A stretch of DNA of 64,000 nt from an uncultured Dongia sp. (GTDB taxonomy: Bacteria > Pseudomonadota > Alphaproteobacteria > Dongiales > Dongiaceae), in the NCBI RefSeq assembly GCF_936916975.1, contig NZ_CAKZGO010000025.1, positions 62,001 through 126,000 on the forward strand. The letters run 5' to 3'. The notes below the pieces were generated by a model, which searched no databases, was not told the origin of the DNA, and saw only the letters and a list, made by a program, of their open reading frames with translations. Numbering within the stretch: position 1 is the stretch's first letter; every line of letters begins with the position of its first letter. A program made the position numbers and the translations under genes. Shown piece after piece: positions 20,374 to 28,351 of this stretch.

Positions 20374-22574
20374 GACGCGGCCCCGTCGGCTTTTTCGAAG
20401 CGCTGCATCAAGGCGGTCATCGTTTCGTCCCAGCGCTGGCCCGCCAACCAGCGGTTATAGAGGCCTGCGATGCTGCGCTGATAGCCGGCATGACGGTTGA
20501 TGGATTTGCGCTCGAAATGAAACAGGATCGCGTCGGGGCAATAATGGATGTCGCCGCCGGTTTCGCGCAGCTTCAGGCACAGATCGGAATCCTCGTAGTC
20601 ACCGATGATGTAATCCTCGGTAAAGCCCTCGACGGCGAGGAAGGTCAGGCGCCGCACGAGTAAGGCCGCACCGGTCACCGCCGGGACGGGGCGCGATTTC
20701 AGTGCCGGGGCGAAATCGCGCGGGGCGCCCTTGTAGTAATGGAGGTTCAGCCAATGGCCGCCGGCGTCGCGGGCAAAGCGCATCCCGGCATGCTGCAGCG
20801 AATGATCGTCGAACAGGAGGCGGGCACCTGACGCGACCACATTCCTGTCGCGGACCAATGGCGCCGACAGCTTGGATAGCCAGCCGGCTGCTTCCGGCAC
20901 GACGTCCGAATTGAGGAGTACCAGGAAAGTGCCGCGCGCGAGGGCTGCACCGGCATTGTTGGCGGCGGCATATCCGAAATTGGCCGACATGATGACGATG
21001 GTCATCGGTAGCGCGTAGAGTTGATGGAGGCCGCTCAGGAAATGCACGAGATCGGCGCGCTGTTCCGGTGAATCGAGCACGAAGATCAGCTCGGCCTCGG
21101 CCATCTCCGGATCGGTCGCAAAGCTGCCCAATTGAAAGCGCAGATAGTCGAGATTGCGATAGAGTGGGATGATGATCGAATAGCGCGGCTTCTTGGGCGG
21201 GGTCCCCAATTGCACGACATCCGGCGTGCGCCGGGTCGCCAGATGCTGGGCATGCAATTGCACCGCCGCCGGGGCAATGACCTTGGCGATCGCTTCAGTG
21301 GTCAGTTGTTCGGGCGGGATGCCGCCCAGGACCGCATCGCGCAACTGCACGGCGGTACCTTGTATGGGACGAGCGAGGATTTCGAGGGTTGCCCCCGAGC
21401 CCAGTTGCAGTTCAAGCTTGGCCTGGCCACGGATGGCGCCGGCATCGGGCAGGTAGGCCACGAAGCCCAGCGTACCGGGCCGGCCATCGTAATGCTTGTC
21501 GATATCGGCACGCGGAAAACGCAGCCAGCAGAGATCGAGCCGCTGCGGCTTGATGCCGGTCGCGGTCAGTTGCACCGTCGCCGTCAGCTGGTTCGGATCG
21601 CGCACCCAGCCCTTGACGAAGACGCCGCCCTTCCCGTCCATCACCAGCAGTTCGACCGCGGCGCCGATCGGCATGTTCTTGTCGGTGAGATTGCGGCGTG
21701 CTGCCGGCTGGAACAGTTCGAGTTCGCGCAGCAGAGAAGCCGTGCCGCTATCCTGTTCGGCGGCATCCGCGGCACAGCGCATGACGAAGGCGCGGGTCGC
21801 GGCGGCCAGCGGCTTGTTGGCCTGCAGCCAGGCGAGGAATGGTGTCTGCGGGAGCGCGGCAATGCGGGCTGTCGTGAAACCCCGAGCGCCGATGATCACC
21901 AGCAGGCTGCCAGATTTGAGGGCGGCGCGGTCGAGGAGGATAAGGCTCTTTCCCTTGGCTACCTTCAGTGGCTTGTGAACGCCGCCGGCGATGCCGCGGT
22001 CACCGACCAGGATCACGTCGGACACCTCGCCGATGGCATGGGGGACGCCCACGCTCACCAGTGCCAGATGCTGGCTGATGAGCGCCTCGGCGGTGACGCT
22101 TGCCGGATCGGGCGCGAGGTCAGTGAGAATGTTGCGGCATAGAAGGCCATAGGCAGCATCGTTTTTCAGGCGGAAAAGATCGCGGCAGACATCGAGCAGC
22201 TGGCGCACCAGGCGCAGGCGGCCGGTCTCGTCGAGATCCTGCGTCAGCGCCAGGCGATCGAGCGGAAGGGAAAGATCGGTCTGAGCGCGCGCGAGTAGAT
22301 CGCCGGCCGCGGAGTGGAGGTCGAGTGGTTGCGTCGCCATCTCACCCGGACGAAAGATGATCATCTGGCGGGTGCCCCCGCCTGCCAGCGGCAAAGCCAC
22401 CTTGATCATCGGTGGCGGCAAGCGCTTGCCGTCCTGCATCGGCACCAGCGCGGCGTCGTCAGCGGCCACGACCAGGCGCAGGCCCCCCGGCATCTCGAAA
22501 CAGGGCAGCTTGTTCACAGCATGATCGCTATCGCGACGATCGGTAGCAAGCGGATGGATGGTCTGGGCCAGCAT
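20370..22574 (-). CDS. Glycosyltransferase family 2 protein with N-terminal extension
   Basis: A 734-residue protein. The C-terminal third (from about 455) is a GT2 domain: YSIIIPLYRNLDYLRFQLGS, the DxD region LVLLNSDVVPEAAGW, and TGAALLVRRLTFLAVEGFTEDY. The first 450 residues are not a recognised domain; one part (LDLCWLRFPRADI to GFVAYLPDAG) resembles the beta domain of the membrane protein at 17364. The start ATG at 22574 (MLAQTIHP) is preferred; the open frame extends to 22691, but the additional residues are translated from a tandem repeat. Part of the ATGA-linked operon with the methyltransferase and GT4. The sugar is unknown. Confidence 0.9.
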   Translation of the reverse strand: MLAQTIHPLATDRRDSDHAVNKLPCFEMPGGLRLVVAADDAALVPMQDGKRLPPPMIKVALPLAGGGTRQMIIFRPGEMATQPLDLHSAAGDLLARAQTDLSLPLDRLALTQDLDETGRLRLVRQLLDVCRDLFRLKNDAAYGLLCRNILTDLAPDPASVTAEALISQHLALVSVGVPHAIGEVSDVILVGDRGIAGGVHKPLKVAKGKSLILLDRAALKSGSLLVIIGARGFTTARIAALPQTPFLAWLQANKPLAAATRAFVMRCAADAAEQDSGTASLLRELELFQPAARRNLTDKNMPIGAAVELLVMDGKGGVFVKGWVRDPNQLTATVQLTATGIKPQRLDLCWLRFPRADIDKHYDGRPGTLGFVAYLPDAGAIRGQAKLELQLGSGATLEILARPIQGTAVQLRDAVLGGIPPEQLTTEAIAKVIAPAAVQLHAQHLATRRTPDVVQLGTPPKKPRYSIIIPLYRNLDYLRFQLGSFATDPEMAEAELIFVLDSPEQRADLVHFLSGLHQLYALPMTIVIMSANFGYAAANNAGAALARGTFLVLLNSDVVPEAAGWLSKLSAPLVRDRNVVASGARLLFDDHSLQHAGMRFARDAGGHWLNLHYYKGAPRDFAPALKSRPVPAVTGAALLVRRLTFLAVEGFTEDYIIGDYEDSDLCLKLRETGGDIHYCPDAILFHFERKSINRHAGYQRSIAGLYNRWLAGQRWDETMTALMQRFEKADGAAS

Positions 22575-22610
22575 GCTGTTCCGTGTTGTTGATAAGAATA
22601 TGGCGGCAAG

Positions 22611-22658
22611 CAAAATGACGTCGGGCAAAATGACGTCGGGCAAAGAAATGGCGTCGGG
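22611..22658. repeat. Short tandem repeat
   Basis: Two perfect 15-bp copies of CAAAATGACGTCGGG (22611-22625, 22626-22640) are followed by a third, diverged copy of 18 bp. They lie between the RTX gene stop and the glycosyltransferase start, in its untranslated leader. Confidence 0.85.
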
Positions 22659-22697
22659 CCTTGGGCCGTTGCCGGCCGGACCCGACGCCAATCCCTA

Positions 22698-23600
22698 TCA
22701 GCTGATGACGAAGAAGGCGTTCGGGTTGGCCTGTACGTCGACCGCCTTGACGCCGACCAGGGTTACCTGGTCGCCATTGCCGAAATCGAGCACCGTGTTG
22801 CCGCCGACATCGTGTGCCAAGGAGGCAACGTCGTCCGCGGAGGTGACATCGAGGCCGTTGATGTTCTTCGAGATGTGGAGCAGATCTTCACCCTCTTCGA
22901 AGTCCATGATGACATCCTGACCGCCGCCGCCGTGGAAGACGAAGGTGTCGTCGCCGGCACCGCCGCGCAGGAAGTCGTCGCCCTGGCCGCCATCGATGAT
23001 GTCGTCACCGGCACCGCCGGAGATGCGGTCTGAGCCGGCACCACCCAGTAGGTGGTCATCGCCCTTGCCGCCTTCGAGGCTGTCATCGCCGGCGCCGCCT
23101 TTGACAAGGTCATCGCCGTCGCCGCCATTGAGGCTGTCATTGCCGGCATCGCCCGACAATTGGTCGTCGCCGCTGCCGCCGCGGATGGCGTCGTCGCCCT
23201 CCCCGCCGAACGCGCGGTCGTCGCCATTGCCGCCGGTGAGGTCGTCCTTGCCGGCACCGCCGAACAGGATGTCGTCGCCGGAGCCGCCGTTGATCCAGTC
23301 ATTGCCGCCCTGGCCCGAGATAATATCCTCGCCGGAACCGCCATTGATGTAATCGGCATCGGCACCGCCAAAGACCGCGTCGCTGCCCGACCCGCCCAGG
23401 ATATGGTCGGACCCTGCGCCACCATTGATCAGATCGGACCCGCTGCCGCCATCGAGCCAATCATGGCCGCTGCCACCATCGATAAAGTCCGTGCCGCCAC
23501 CGCCACTGATTGCGTCGTCACCGCCGCCGCCCAGGATCATGTCCCCGTGGCCGGTGCCGACAAGACGGTCGGCAAAATCACCGCCCGGAATTGTCGCCAT
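22698..23600 (-). CDS. RTX calcium-binding nonapeptide-repeat protein, probable type I secretion substrate
   Basis: A 300-residue protein made almost wholly of RTX repeats: I count 23 consecutive nine-residue units of the GGxGxDxUx type from about residue 14 to 220 (for example GGSGHDWLD, GGAGSDHIL, GGQGDDFLR). Such repeats bind calcium and fold into a parallel beta-roll outside the cell. After the array come TFVFHGGGGQDVIMDF and a C-terminal region ending FFVIS, which fits an uncleaved type I secretion signal. There is no signal peptide and no enzymatic domain. The ATG at 23600 (MATIPGG) has GAGAGGAGA upstream. The ABC and adaptor genes further down the same strand are the likely exporter. 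Confidence 0.93.
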   Translation of the reverse strand: MATIPGGDFADRLVGTGHGDMILGGGGDDAISGGGGTDFIDGGSGHDWLDGGSGSDLINGGAGSDHILGGSGSDAVFGGADADYINGGSGEDIISGQGGNDWINGGSGDDILFGGAGKDDLTGGNGDDRAFGGEGDDAIRGGSGDDQLSGDAGNDSLNGGDGDDLVKGGAGDDSLEGGKGDDHLLGGAGSDRISGGAGDDIIDGGQGDDFLRGGAGDDTFVFHGGGGQDVIMDFEEGEDLLHISKNINGLDVTSADDVASLAHDVGGNTVLDFGNGDQVTLVGVKAVDVQANPNAFFVIS

Positions 23601-23737
23601 CGTGTCTCTCCTCGTATTTGGAATGATGGTCGTTGGTGCCGAAACCGACGCCAATCAACCAGCTAAAAACGAGGTTCGCAACATTTCTATTGTTATATAA
23701 CTATGTACCTAATTTTCATCGCCGTAATTACTTTAGC

Positions 23738-24988
23738 TTATACAGTAGTGGCATTTTCCGGGGTGCCGGTCTCGCCCACACCGGCGATGATCTGCTCCCA
23801 GCGCGGCAGCAGTGTCGCTTGAGAAAAGGCTGATACAGCGCGCTTTCTGGCACATTCACGTAACTGCAATGCCATGGCGTCGTAGCGCAAGGACTGCGCC
23901 AGCACTTTTTCCAGCGCCCCCACATCGCGATGATCGACGAAGCCCGCACATGAGTCGGGCCCGAGGATCTCGCGGGTCGGCTTTGTGTCGGATGCCACGA
24001 TCCGGCAACCGCATGCCATCGCTTCAACGAGCGACCAGGACGGCACAAATGGCACGGTGAGATAGGCATGCACCGTCGATATCTGCAGCAGGCGGCGATA
24101 GTCCGGGCGCGCCAATGTGCCCATAAAATGGACGCGCGTAAGATCGAGACCCGGCAATTCGCGCAGCGCTCGCTCCTTATATGTCTCGCCGTTCGGCAGT
24201 CGTCTTGAATAATAGGTCTGGTCCTCGCCGGCGATCGCGACATGCACGTCCTTATGTTCTTGAAGGAGCCCGGCGATGGCCTGCATGAATTCCGGAAAGC
24301 CGCGATAGGGCTCCATGCCACGCGTCGCAAAAGTTACCAGCGTATTAACGTTACTGTAATCGTAACCATCAAATCGTCGGTCGGCGGCAGCATTCGGCAT
24401 GAAGTAATCGGTATCGATTCCATCATGCAAGGTGACGAGCTTGTGCTGATAGCTCTGCGGGAAGAGAGAGCGCTGAAAGGCCGTTGGAATAAGGCCCAGA
24501 TCGACATCCTCCAATGTCATGAGGAGCGGCGCATTGAGCGTTCGGATGCGGCAGGCATTGTCTGGCGTCATGGCCGCGGGGTCGAGATAGTCGGCGTCAC
24601 TATTATGTGGCTGATAGTACCATTCGAAATAGCCGATGAGGCGCGCCAACGGAAAGGCTTCGCGCAAGTAGAGCGTAACACCCCAGCCACAATGTCCCAA
24701 GATCACATCCGGCGTGAAACCTTCACGCGCGAGATGGTGGCATGCTTCGAACACTGCTTGCCCGTTGAGCACGCCTGCCTCGAATCCGTGCAGATAGTGA
24801 TGCGTTGTTGCTGCCGGTTGCCGATGCGCACGGAACTGCCGCACCATGATCGTCGCATGCACTGCGTTCATCGCAGAAGTTATGAAAGCAACACGATGAT
24901 GCGTCGATTGCGCGAGGCGTTCGGCAAGAGCACCGAACTGCCCAGGGAAATCGCGATGCACGAAGAGAATGTTCAACGGACGCTCCAC
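23738..24988 (-). CDS. Glycosyltransferase, Glyco_trans_4_3 plus Glycos_transf_1 domains
   Basis: A GT-B sugar transferase of about 416 residues. The N-terminal half follows the Glyco_trans_4_3 pattern: ILFVHRDFPGQFGALAERLA, then GFTPDVILGHCGWGVTLYL, ARLIGYFEWYYQ and LHDGIDTDYF. The C-terminal half is a Glycos_transf_1 domain with VHFMGTLARPDY and the donor-site segment VPSWSLVEAMACGCRIVASD. The start is uncertain: GTG at 24988 is used here, TTG at 24976 and TTG at 25042 are alternatives, and none has a good Shine-Dalgarno. It is divergent from the rfb genes and followed by an AT-rich gap before the RTX gene. Role in surface glycan synthesis is inferred from context. Confidence 0.9.
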   Translation of the reverse strand: MERPLNILFVHRDFPGQFGALAERLAQSTHHRVAFITSAMNAVHATIMVRQFRAHRQPAATTHHYLHGFEAGVLNGQAVFEACHHLAREGFTPDVILGHCGWGVTLYLREAFPLARLIGYFEWYYQPHNSDADYLDPAAMTPDNACRIRTLNAPLLMTLEDVDLGLIPTAFQRSLFPQSYQHKLVTLHDGIDTDYFMPNAAADRRFDGYDYSNVNTLVTFATRGMEPYRGFPEFMQAIAGLLQEHKDVHVAIAGEDQTYYSRRLPNGETYKERALRELPGLDLTRVHFMGTLARPDYRRLLQISTVHAYLTVPFVPSWSLVEAMACGCRIVASDTKPTREILGPDSCAGFVDHRDVGALEKVLAQSLRYDAMALQLRECARKRAVSAFSQATLLPRWEQIIAGVGETGTPENATTV

Positions 24989-25139
24989 CGAGTTGCGACG
25001 ATTGGATGACGCATAATTTGCGCAACACACATCTACCTGCAAGGCTTTACTTCGGCATTATTGTCGCGGATTTAGTGAATATTGAAAATAGTGCGTCGCA
25101 TCATTTCCTTTGTTACTTTCACTGTCAGCAACAGCAGCG

Positions 25140-25238
25140 ATGAGAGATCAGATGCGCCATGTGCTCGTGACCGGAAGCGCCGGATATGTCTGCAGCAACA
25201 TGCTCAGTTCCGTGCAGGAGGTGAACCTTGCCGTTTGA
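25140..25238 (+). pseudogene. Remnant of the N-terminus of an NAD-dependent sugar epimerase/dehydratase
   Basis: A 32-residue frame from ATG 25140 reads MRHVLVTGSAGYVCSNML from its fifth residue, which is the Rossmann beta-strand and glycine loop of short-chain sugar epimerases, with Cys where the third glycine should be. It stops at 25238 and overlaps the rfbC start, whose Shine-Dalgarno lies inside it. The most economical reading is the surviving 5' end of a deleted epimerase gene; a functional leader peptide is the alternative. Confidence 0.45.
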
Positions 25239-25866
25239 TCGGGCCTTGCCGCAAGCTCTACCGGCGGGCGTCCAATTGATATCCGGCCGCCGCTTTGCAG
25301 ATGCGCGGGGCTGGTTCATGGAATTGCACCGCGCGGCGCCCGCTGCTGAGAACGAGCTGCCGGATTTCCTTCAGGACAATGTCTCCCTTACCGGCTTGCC
25401 GGCGGTGGTGCGCGGCCTCCATTTCCAGCGGCCGCCTTATGCGCAGGCGAAGCTGGTGACCGTGCTGGCCGGCGCCATTCTGGATGTGATCGTCGACCTG
25501 CGGCAGGACTCGCCGGATTTCGGTCGGCCGACCACCTTCCATCTTGCCGCGTCGACCGGGCAGCAATTGCTGGTGCCGGTGGGCTTTGCTCATGCCTTTT
25601 GCTCGCTACAGCCGGAGACGCTGGTACATTACAAGGTGTCGGCGCCCTATACGCCCAAGGCTGAGGGTGGCATCGCCTGGGACGATCCCGACCTTGCCAT
25701 CGACTGGCCGTTTACGGCGGCCGAGATCCTGGTGTCGGAGAAGGATGCCATGCTACCGCGGCTGCGGGACATGGCGCCCATTGATTGGGGCATGGCACCG
25801 CAGGGTGCCCGCTACGCGCACCAGCGCGCCCGCCAGAACGCCCGGGGGAGCCGCCTGCATGGTTGA
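25228..25866 (+). CDS. rfbC: dTDP-4-dehydrorhamnose 3,5-epimerase
   Basis: RfbC (RmlC) converts dTDP-4-keto-6-deoxyglucose to dTDP-4-keto-rhamnose in the cytoplasm. The cupin-fold protein shows FADARGWFMELHR, QDNVSLTG, the catalytic His in VVRGLHFQRPPYAQAKLV, GFAHAFCSLQPET and the catalytic-Tyr region VHYKVSAPYTPKAEGGIAWDDP. The start is TTG at 25228, supported by a consensus AGGAGG five bases upstream. Its 212 residues include a short extra C-terminal tail (ARYAHQRARQN). The end overlaps the truncated rfbB gene by 8 bp; rfbD and rfbA follow. Confidence 0.95.
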   Translation: MPFDRALPQALPAGVQLISGRRFADARGWFMELHRAAPAAENELPDFLQDNVSLTGLPAVVRGLHFQRPPYAQAKLVTVLAGAILDVIVDLRQDSPDFGRPTTFHLAASTGQQLLVPVGFAHAFCSLQPETLVHYKVSAPYTPKAEGGIAWDDPDLAIDWPFTAAEILVSEKDAMLPRLRDMAPIDWGMAPQGARYAHQRARQNARGSRLHG

Positions 25867-26326
25867 GCGGATCCTGGTCATGGGCGGGTCGGGCTTCATC
25901 GGGTCGGCAATGTGTCGGTTGCTGGTGGAGACGACGCAGGCCGAGATTGTCAATCTCGACAAGCTTACCTACGCGGCATCGCCCGCGGCCTGTGCGGGGA
26001 TTGTCAAATCACCGCGCTATTGCCTGGTTGTCGATGACGTGGCCGATGGCGCCTTGGTCGAGGCGGTCTGTGATGAATTTCACCCGCAATGGATCTTCAA
26101 CCTGGCAGCGGAGAGCCATGTCGATCGGTCGATCGATGCGCCGGAGGATTTCATCGCCACCAATGTGGTGGGGACCCTGCGTCTGCCGGAAGCCGCGAAG
26201 AATGTGTGGCGCAAGGCGCCGGATACGGCGCAGCGATTCATCCAGGTATCGACCGACGAGATGTTCGGCAGCCTCGGCGACACCGGCTTGCAAGATCCCG
26301 CCCCGGCGACGGGTGCCGCGGCATGA
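25859..26326 (+). pseudogene. rfbB: Truncated dTDP-glucose 4,6-dehydratase
   Basis: RfbB (RmlB) makes dTDP-4-keto-6-deoxyglucose and normally has 330-360 residues; this frame has 155. Present are the NAD-binding loop MGGSGFIGSAMCRLL, LDKLTYAA, the FNLAAESHVDRSID segment and QVSTDEMFGSLGDTG with the catalytic Thr-Asp-Glu near residue 131. The frame then ends in DPAPATGAAA. The YxxxK catalytic motif and the whole nucleotide-sugar binding half are missing, so it cannot be an active dehydratase. It still has ATGA overlap with rfbD, implying a clean internal deletion that kept the operon's reading. A functional copy must exist elsewhere if the pathway works. Confidence 0.85.
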
Positions 26327-27231
26327 GCATCGCATTCCGCACCATCGCCGTGATTGGGCGCAATGGGCAATTGGCGCGCGAGCTTGCCGATCTCACCTGG
26401 CCCGGCGACATTCGGGCTCGCTTTCTGGGTCGCGGCGAGATCAACCTGTTCGATCCGGATGCCATCACGGCGCGGCTCACCGCTTTGCAGCCCGTGGCTA
26501 TCATCAACACCGCTGCGCATACTGCCGTCGATCTCGCCGAAACCGAGCCGGTCCTGGCGATGCAGCTCAATGCCGAGGTGCCCGCGACACTCGCAGCGAC
26601 AGCGCGGCGGATCGATGTGCCGCTGCTGCATGTCTCGACCGACTACGTCTTTTCCGGCCGGCACAACATGCCTTACCGCGAAGATGATGTGACGGCACCA
26701 CTCTCGGTCTATGGTCAGTCGAAGCGCGCCGGCGAGATTGCGGCGCTGGCTGCCGGCGCGCGCGTCACGATCCTACGTAGCGGCGGCCTGTTCGGGCGTC
26801 ATGGATCAAATTTCCTCAAGACCATGTTGGCAAAGGCCACCGCCGGCAGCGGCGACCCCGTCCGGGTCGTCGCGGACCAGATCAGTACGCCGACGCCGAC
26901 CGCAGCACTCGCCGCCACGCTACAGCAGATGGCGCTCGATATGAGCGCCGGTCGCGTACTGCCCACACTGTTGCACGATGCCGGCACCAAGCCAGTGAGC
27001 TGGTTCGATTTTACCGACGCCATCTTCGCTGCGTTGGCAGATGTAGGTTTTGGCAAGCTGCCGCCGCTTGTTCCGGTTGGCGTGGCTGACTATCCCAGGC
27101 CAGCGCCGCGGCCGCTTTACAGCGCGCTCGATAGCAGCCTCACGCATAGCCTCGGCTATCCCCTGCTCGATTGGCAGGCGGCCTTGCCCTCTCTGGTGGC
27201 GCATCTGACCAAGGAAAGGATCGCCGCATGA
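26323..27231 (+). CDS. rfbD: dTDP-4-dehydrorhamnose reductase
   Basis: RfbD (RmlD) reduces dTDP-4-keto-rhamnose to dTDP-L-rhamnose with NADPH. The 302-residue SDR protein starts at the ATG overlapping the previous stop (ATGA). It shows the cofactor loop IAVIGRNGQLARELAD, VIINTAAHTAVDLAE, LLHVSTDYVFSG, the catalytic YGQSKRAGE (Tyr and Lys near 129-133), and the C-terminal RPLYSALDSSL. Full length and apparently intact. rfbA overlaps its end by 4 bp. Confidence 0.95.
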   Translation: MSIAFRTIAVIGRNGQLARELADLTWPGDIRARFLGRGEINLFDPDAITARLTALQPVAIINTAAHTAVDLAETEPVLAMQLNAEVPATLAATARRIDVPLLHVSTDYVFSGRHNMPYREDDVTAPLSVYGQSKRAGEIAALAAGARVTILRSGGLFGRHGSNFLKTMLAKATAGSGDPVRVVADQISTPTPTAALAATLQQMALDMSAGRVLPTLLHDAGTKPVSWFDFTDAIFAALADVGFGKLPPLVPVGVADYPRPAPRPLYSALDSSLTHSLGYPLLDWQAALPSLVAHLTKERIAA

Positions 27232-28139
27232 GGGGCATCGTTCTTGCCGGCGGTACGGGCTCTCGCCTCTATCCGATGACGGCATCGGTCACCAAGCAGC
27301 TGTTGCCGATCTATGACAAACCGATGATCTACTACCCGATCGCTACCTTGATGCTGGCCGGCATCCGCGACATCCTGCTCATCACCACGCCGAAAGATGT
27401 CGAGCGCTATGTAGATCTGCTCGGCAACGGCGCGCGCTGGGGCATGAACATTCAATACGCCATGCAGGTCCGACCGGACGGTATCGCTCAGGCTTTCCTG
27501 ATCGGCGACAATTTCCTGGGAGAGCAACCGTCGGCGCTGATCCTTGGCGATAATCTCTTCTTCGGCAGCGGCTTGAGCCAGCGCCTTGCCAATGCGGCCA
27601 CTTTGACCCTGGGTGCCCACATCTTTGCGTGCCGCGTCGATGATCCAGAACGGTACGGCGTGGTCGAACTCGATGCCGAGCAGCGGCCCCTCTCGATCAT
27701 CGAGAAGCCACGCCACCCGGCGTCGAACTGGGCGGTCACCGGCCTCTATTTTTATGATGGTGCTGCCAGCCGACTTGCGCGCGAGCTGCGGCCTTCGCCG
27801 CGCGGCGAGCTGGAAATCAGCGACCTCAATTCAGTTTATTTGGCGCAAGGCACGCTGACCGTCGAACGGCTTGGCCGCGGCTATGCGTGGCTTGACACCG
27901 GCACGCCGGAGACGCTGATGGCCGCTTCGCAATTCGTCTGCGCGCTGGAAACGCGGCAGGGCATCAAGATCGCCTGCCTCGAGGAAATCGCGCTGGCACA
28001 GGGTTTCATCACTGCGGACAATTTCGCGCGGATTGCCGCCGCCGCGCCGGTCAGCGCCTATGGACGCTATTTGAAGGCGCTGCTCGCCGATCTGGAAATC
28101 GACGCGCGCCCCACGCCGCTGCGTGTTGCCGCCGGCTGA
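27228..28139 (+). CDS. rfbA: Glucose-1-phosphate thymidylyltransferase
   Basis: RfbA (RmlA) makes dTDP-glucose from glucose-1-phosphate and dTTP, the entry to dTDP-rhamnose. The 303 residues begin MRGIVLAGGTGSRLYPMT with the nucleotidyl-transfer loop, then KQLLPIYDKPMIYYP, QAFLIGDNFLG, LILGDNLFFG and a C-terminal region with GYAWLDTGTPETL. The start ATG overlaps the rfbD stop and has AAGGAAAGG upstream. Last gene of the rfb unit; an AT-rich gap follows. Confidence 0.96.
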   Translation: MRGIVLAGGTGSRLYPMTASVTKQLLPIYDKPMIYYPIATLMLAGIRDILLITTPKDVERYVDLLGNGARWGMNIQYAMQVRPDGIAQAFLIGDNFLGEQPSALILGDNLFFGSGLSQRLANAATLTLGAHIFACRVDDPERYGVVELDAEQRPLSIIEKPRHPASNWAVTGLYFYDGAASRLARELRPSPRGELEISDLNSVYLAQGTLTVERLGRGYAWLDTGTPETLMAASQFVCALETRQGIKIACLEEIALAQGFITADNFARIAAAAPVSAYGRYLKALLADLEIDARPTPLRVAAG

Positions 28140-28351
28140 TTTTCTTTTACAGAACTCGCTGATGAGTACGCTTAATAATTTCTTCATCATTACAGTACTG
28201 TTTCCATATTCATCAGATTAGTATTTGTTTTTATGGAATAATCATCCATCGGTGGGAGTATTTTTATTTATAGAATTGTTGATGCACCTTTCTTCTATTG
28301 CTATATTGCAGCGCAAGATCAGACGGCAAAACGAATGGAAAGGGCGCGCGC
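28140..28351. other. AT-rich intergenic gap
   Basis: About 210 bp far richer in A and T than the flanking genes, separating rfbA from the next glycan genes. Two loosely similar stretches (CTTTTACAGAACTCGCTGATG near 28146 in part, and ATTTATAGAATTGTTGATG near 28266) suggest an old duplication. No convincing coding frame. It probably holds a promoter for the genes downstream, but no clean -35/-10 pair stands out. Confidence 0.5.

Noticed and set aside
22698-23600. Regular repeats considered as a CRISPR-like array
   Set aside because: The periodicity is 27 bp, in frame, with the GGxGxD code throughout; this is an RTX protein-coding repeat, without spacers of constant length between identical repeats.
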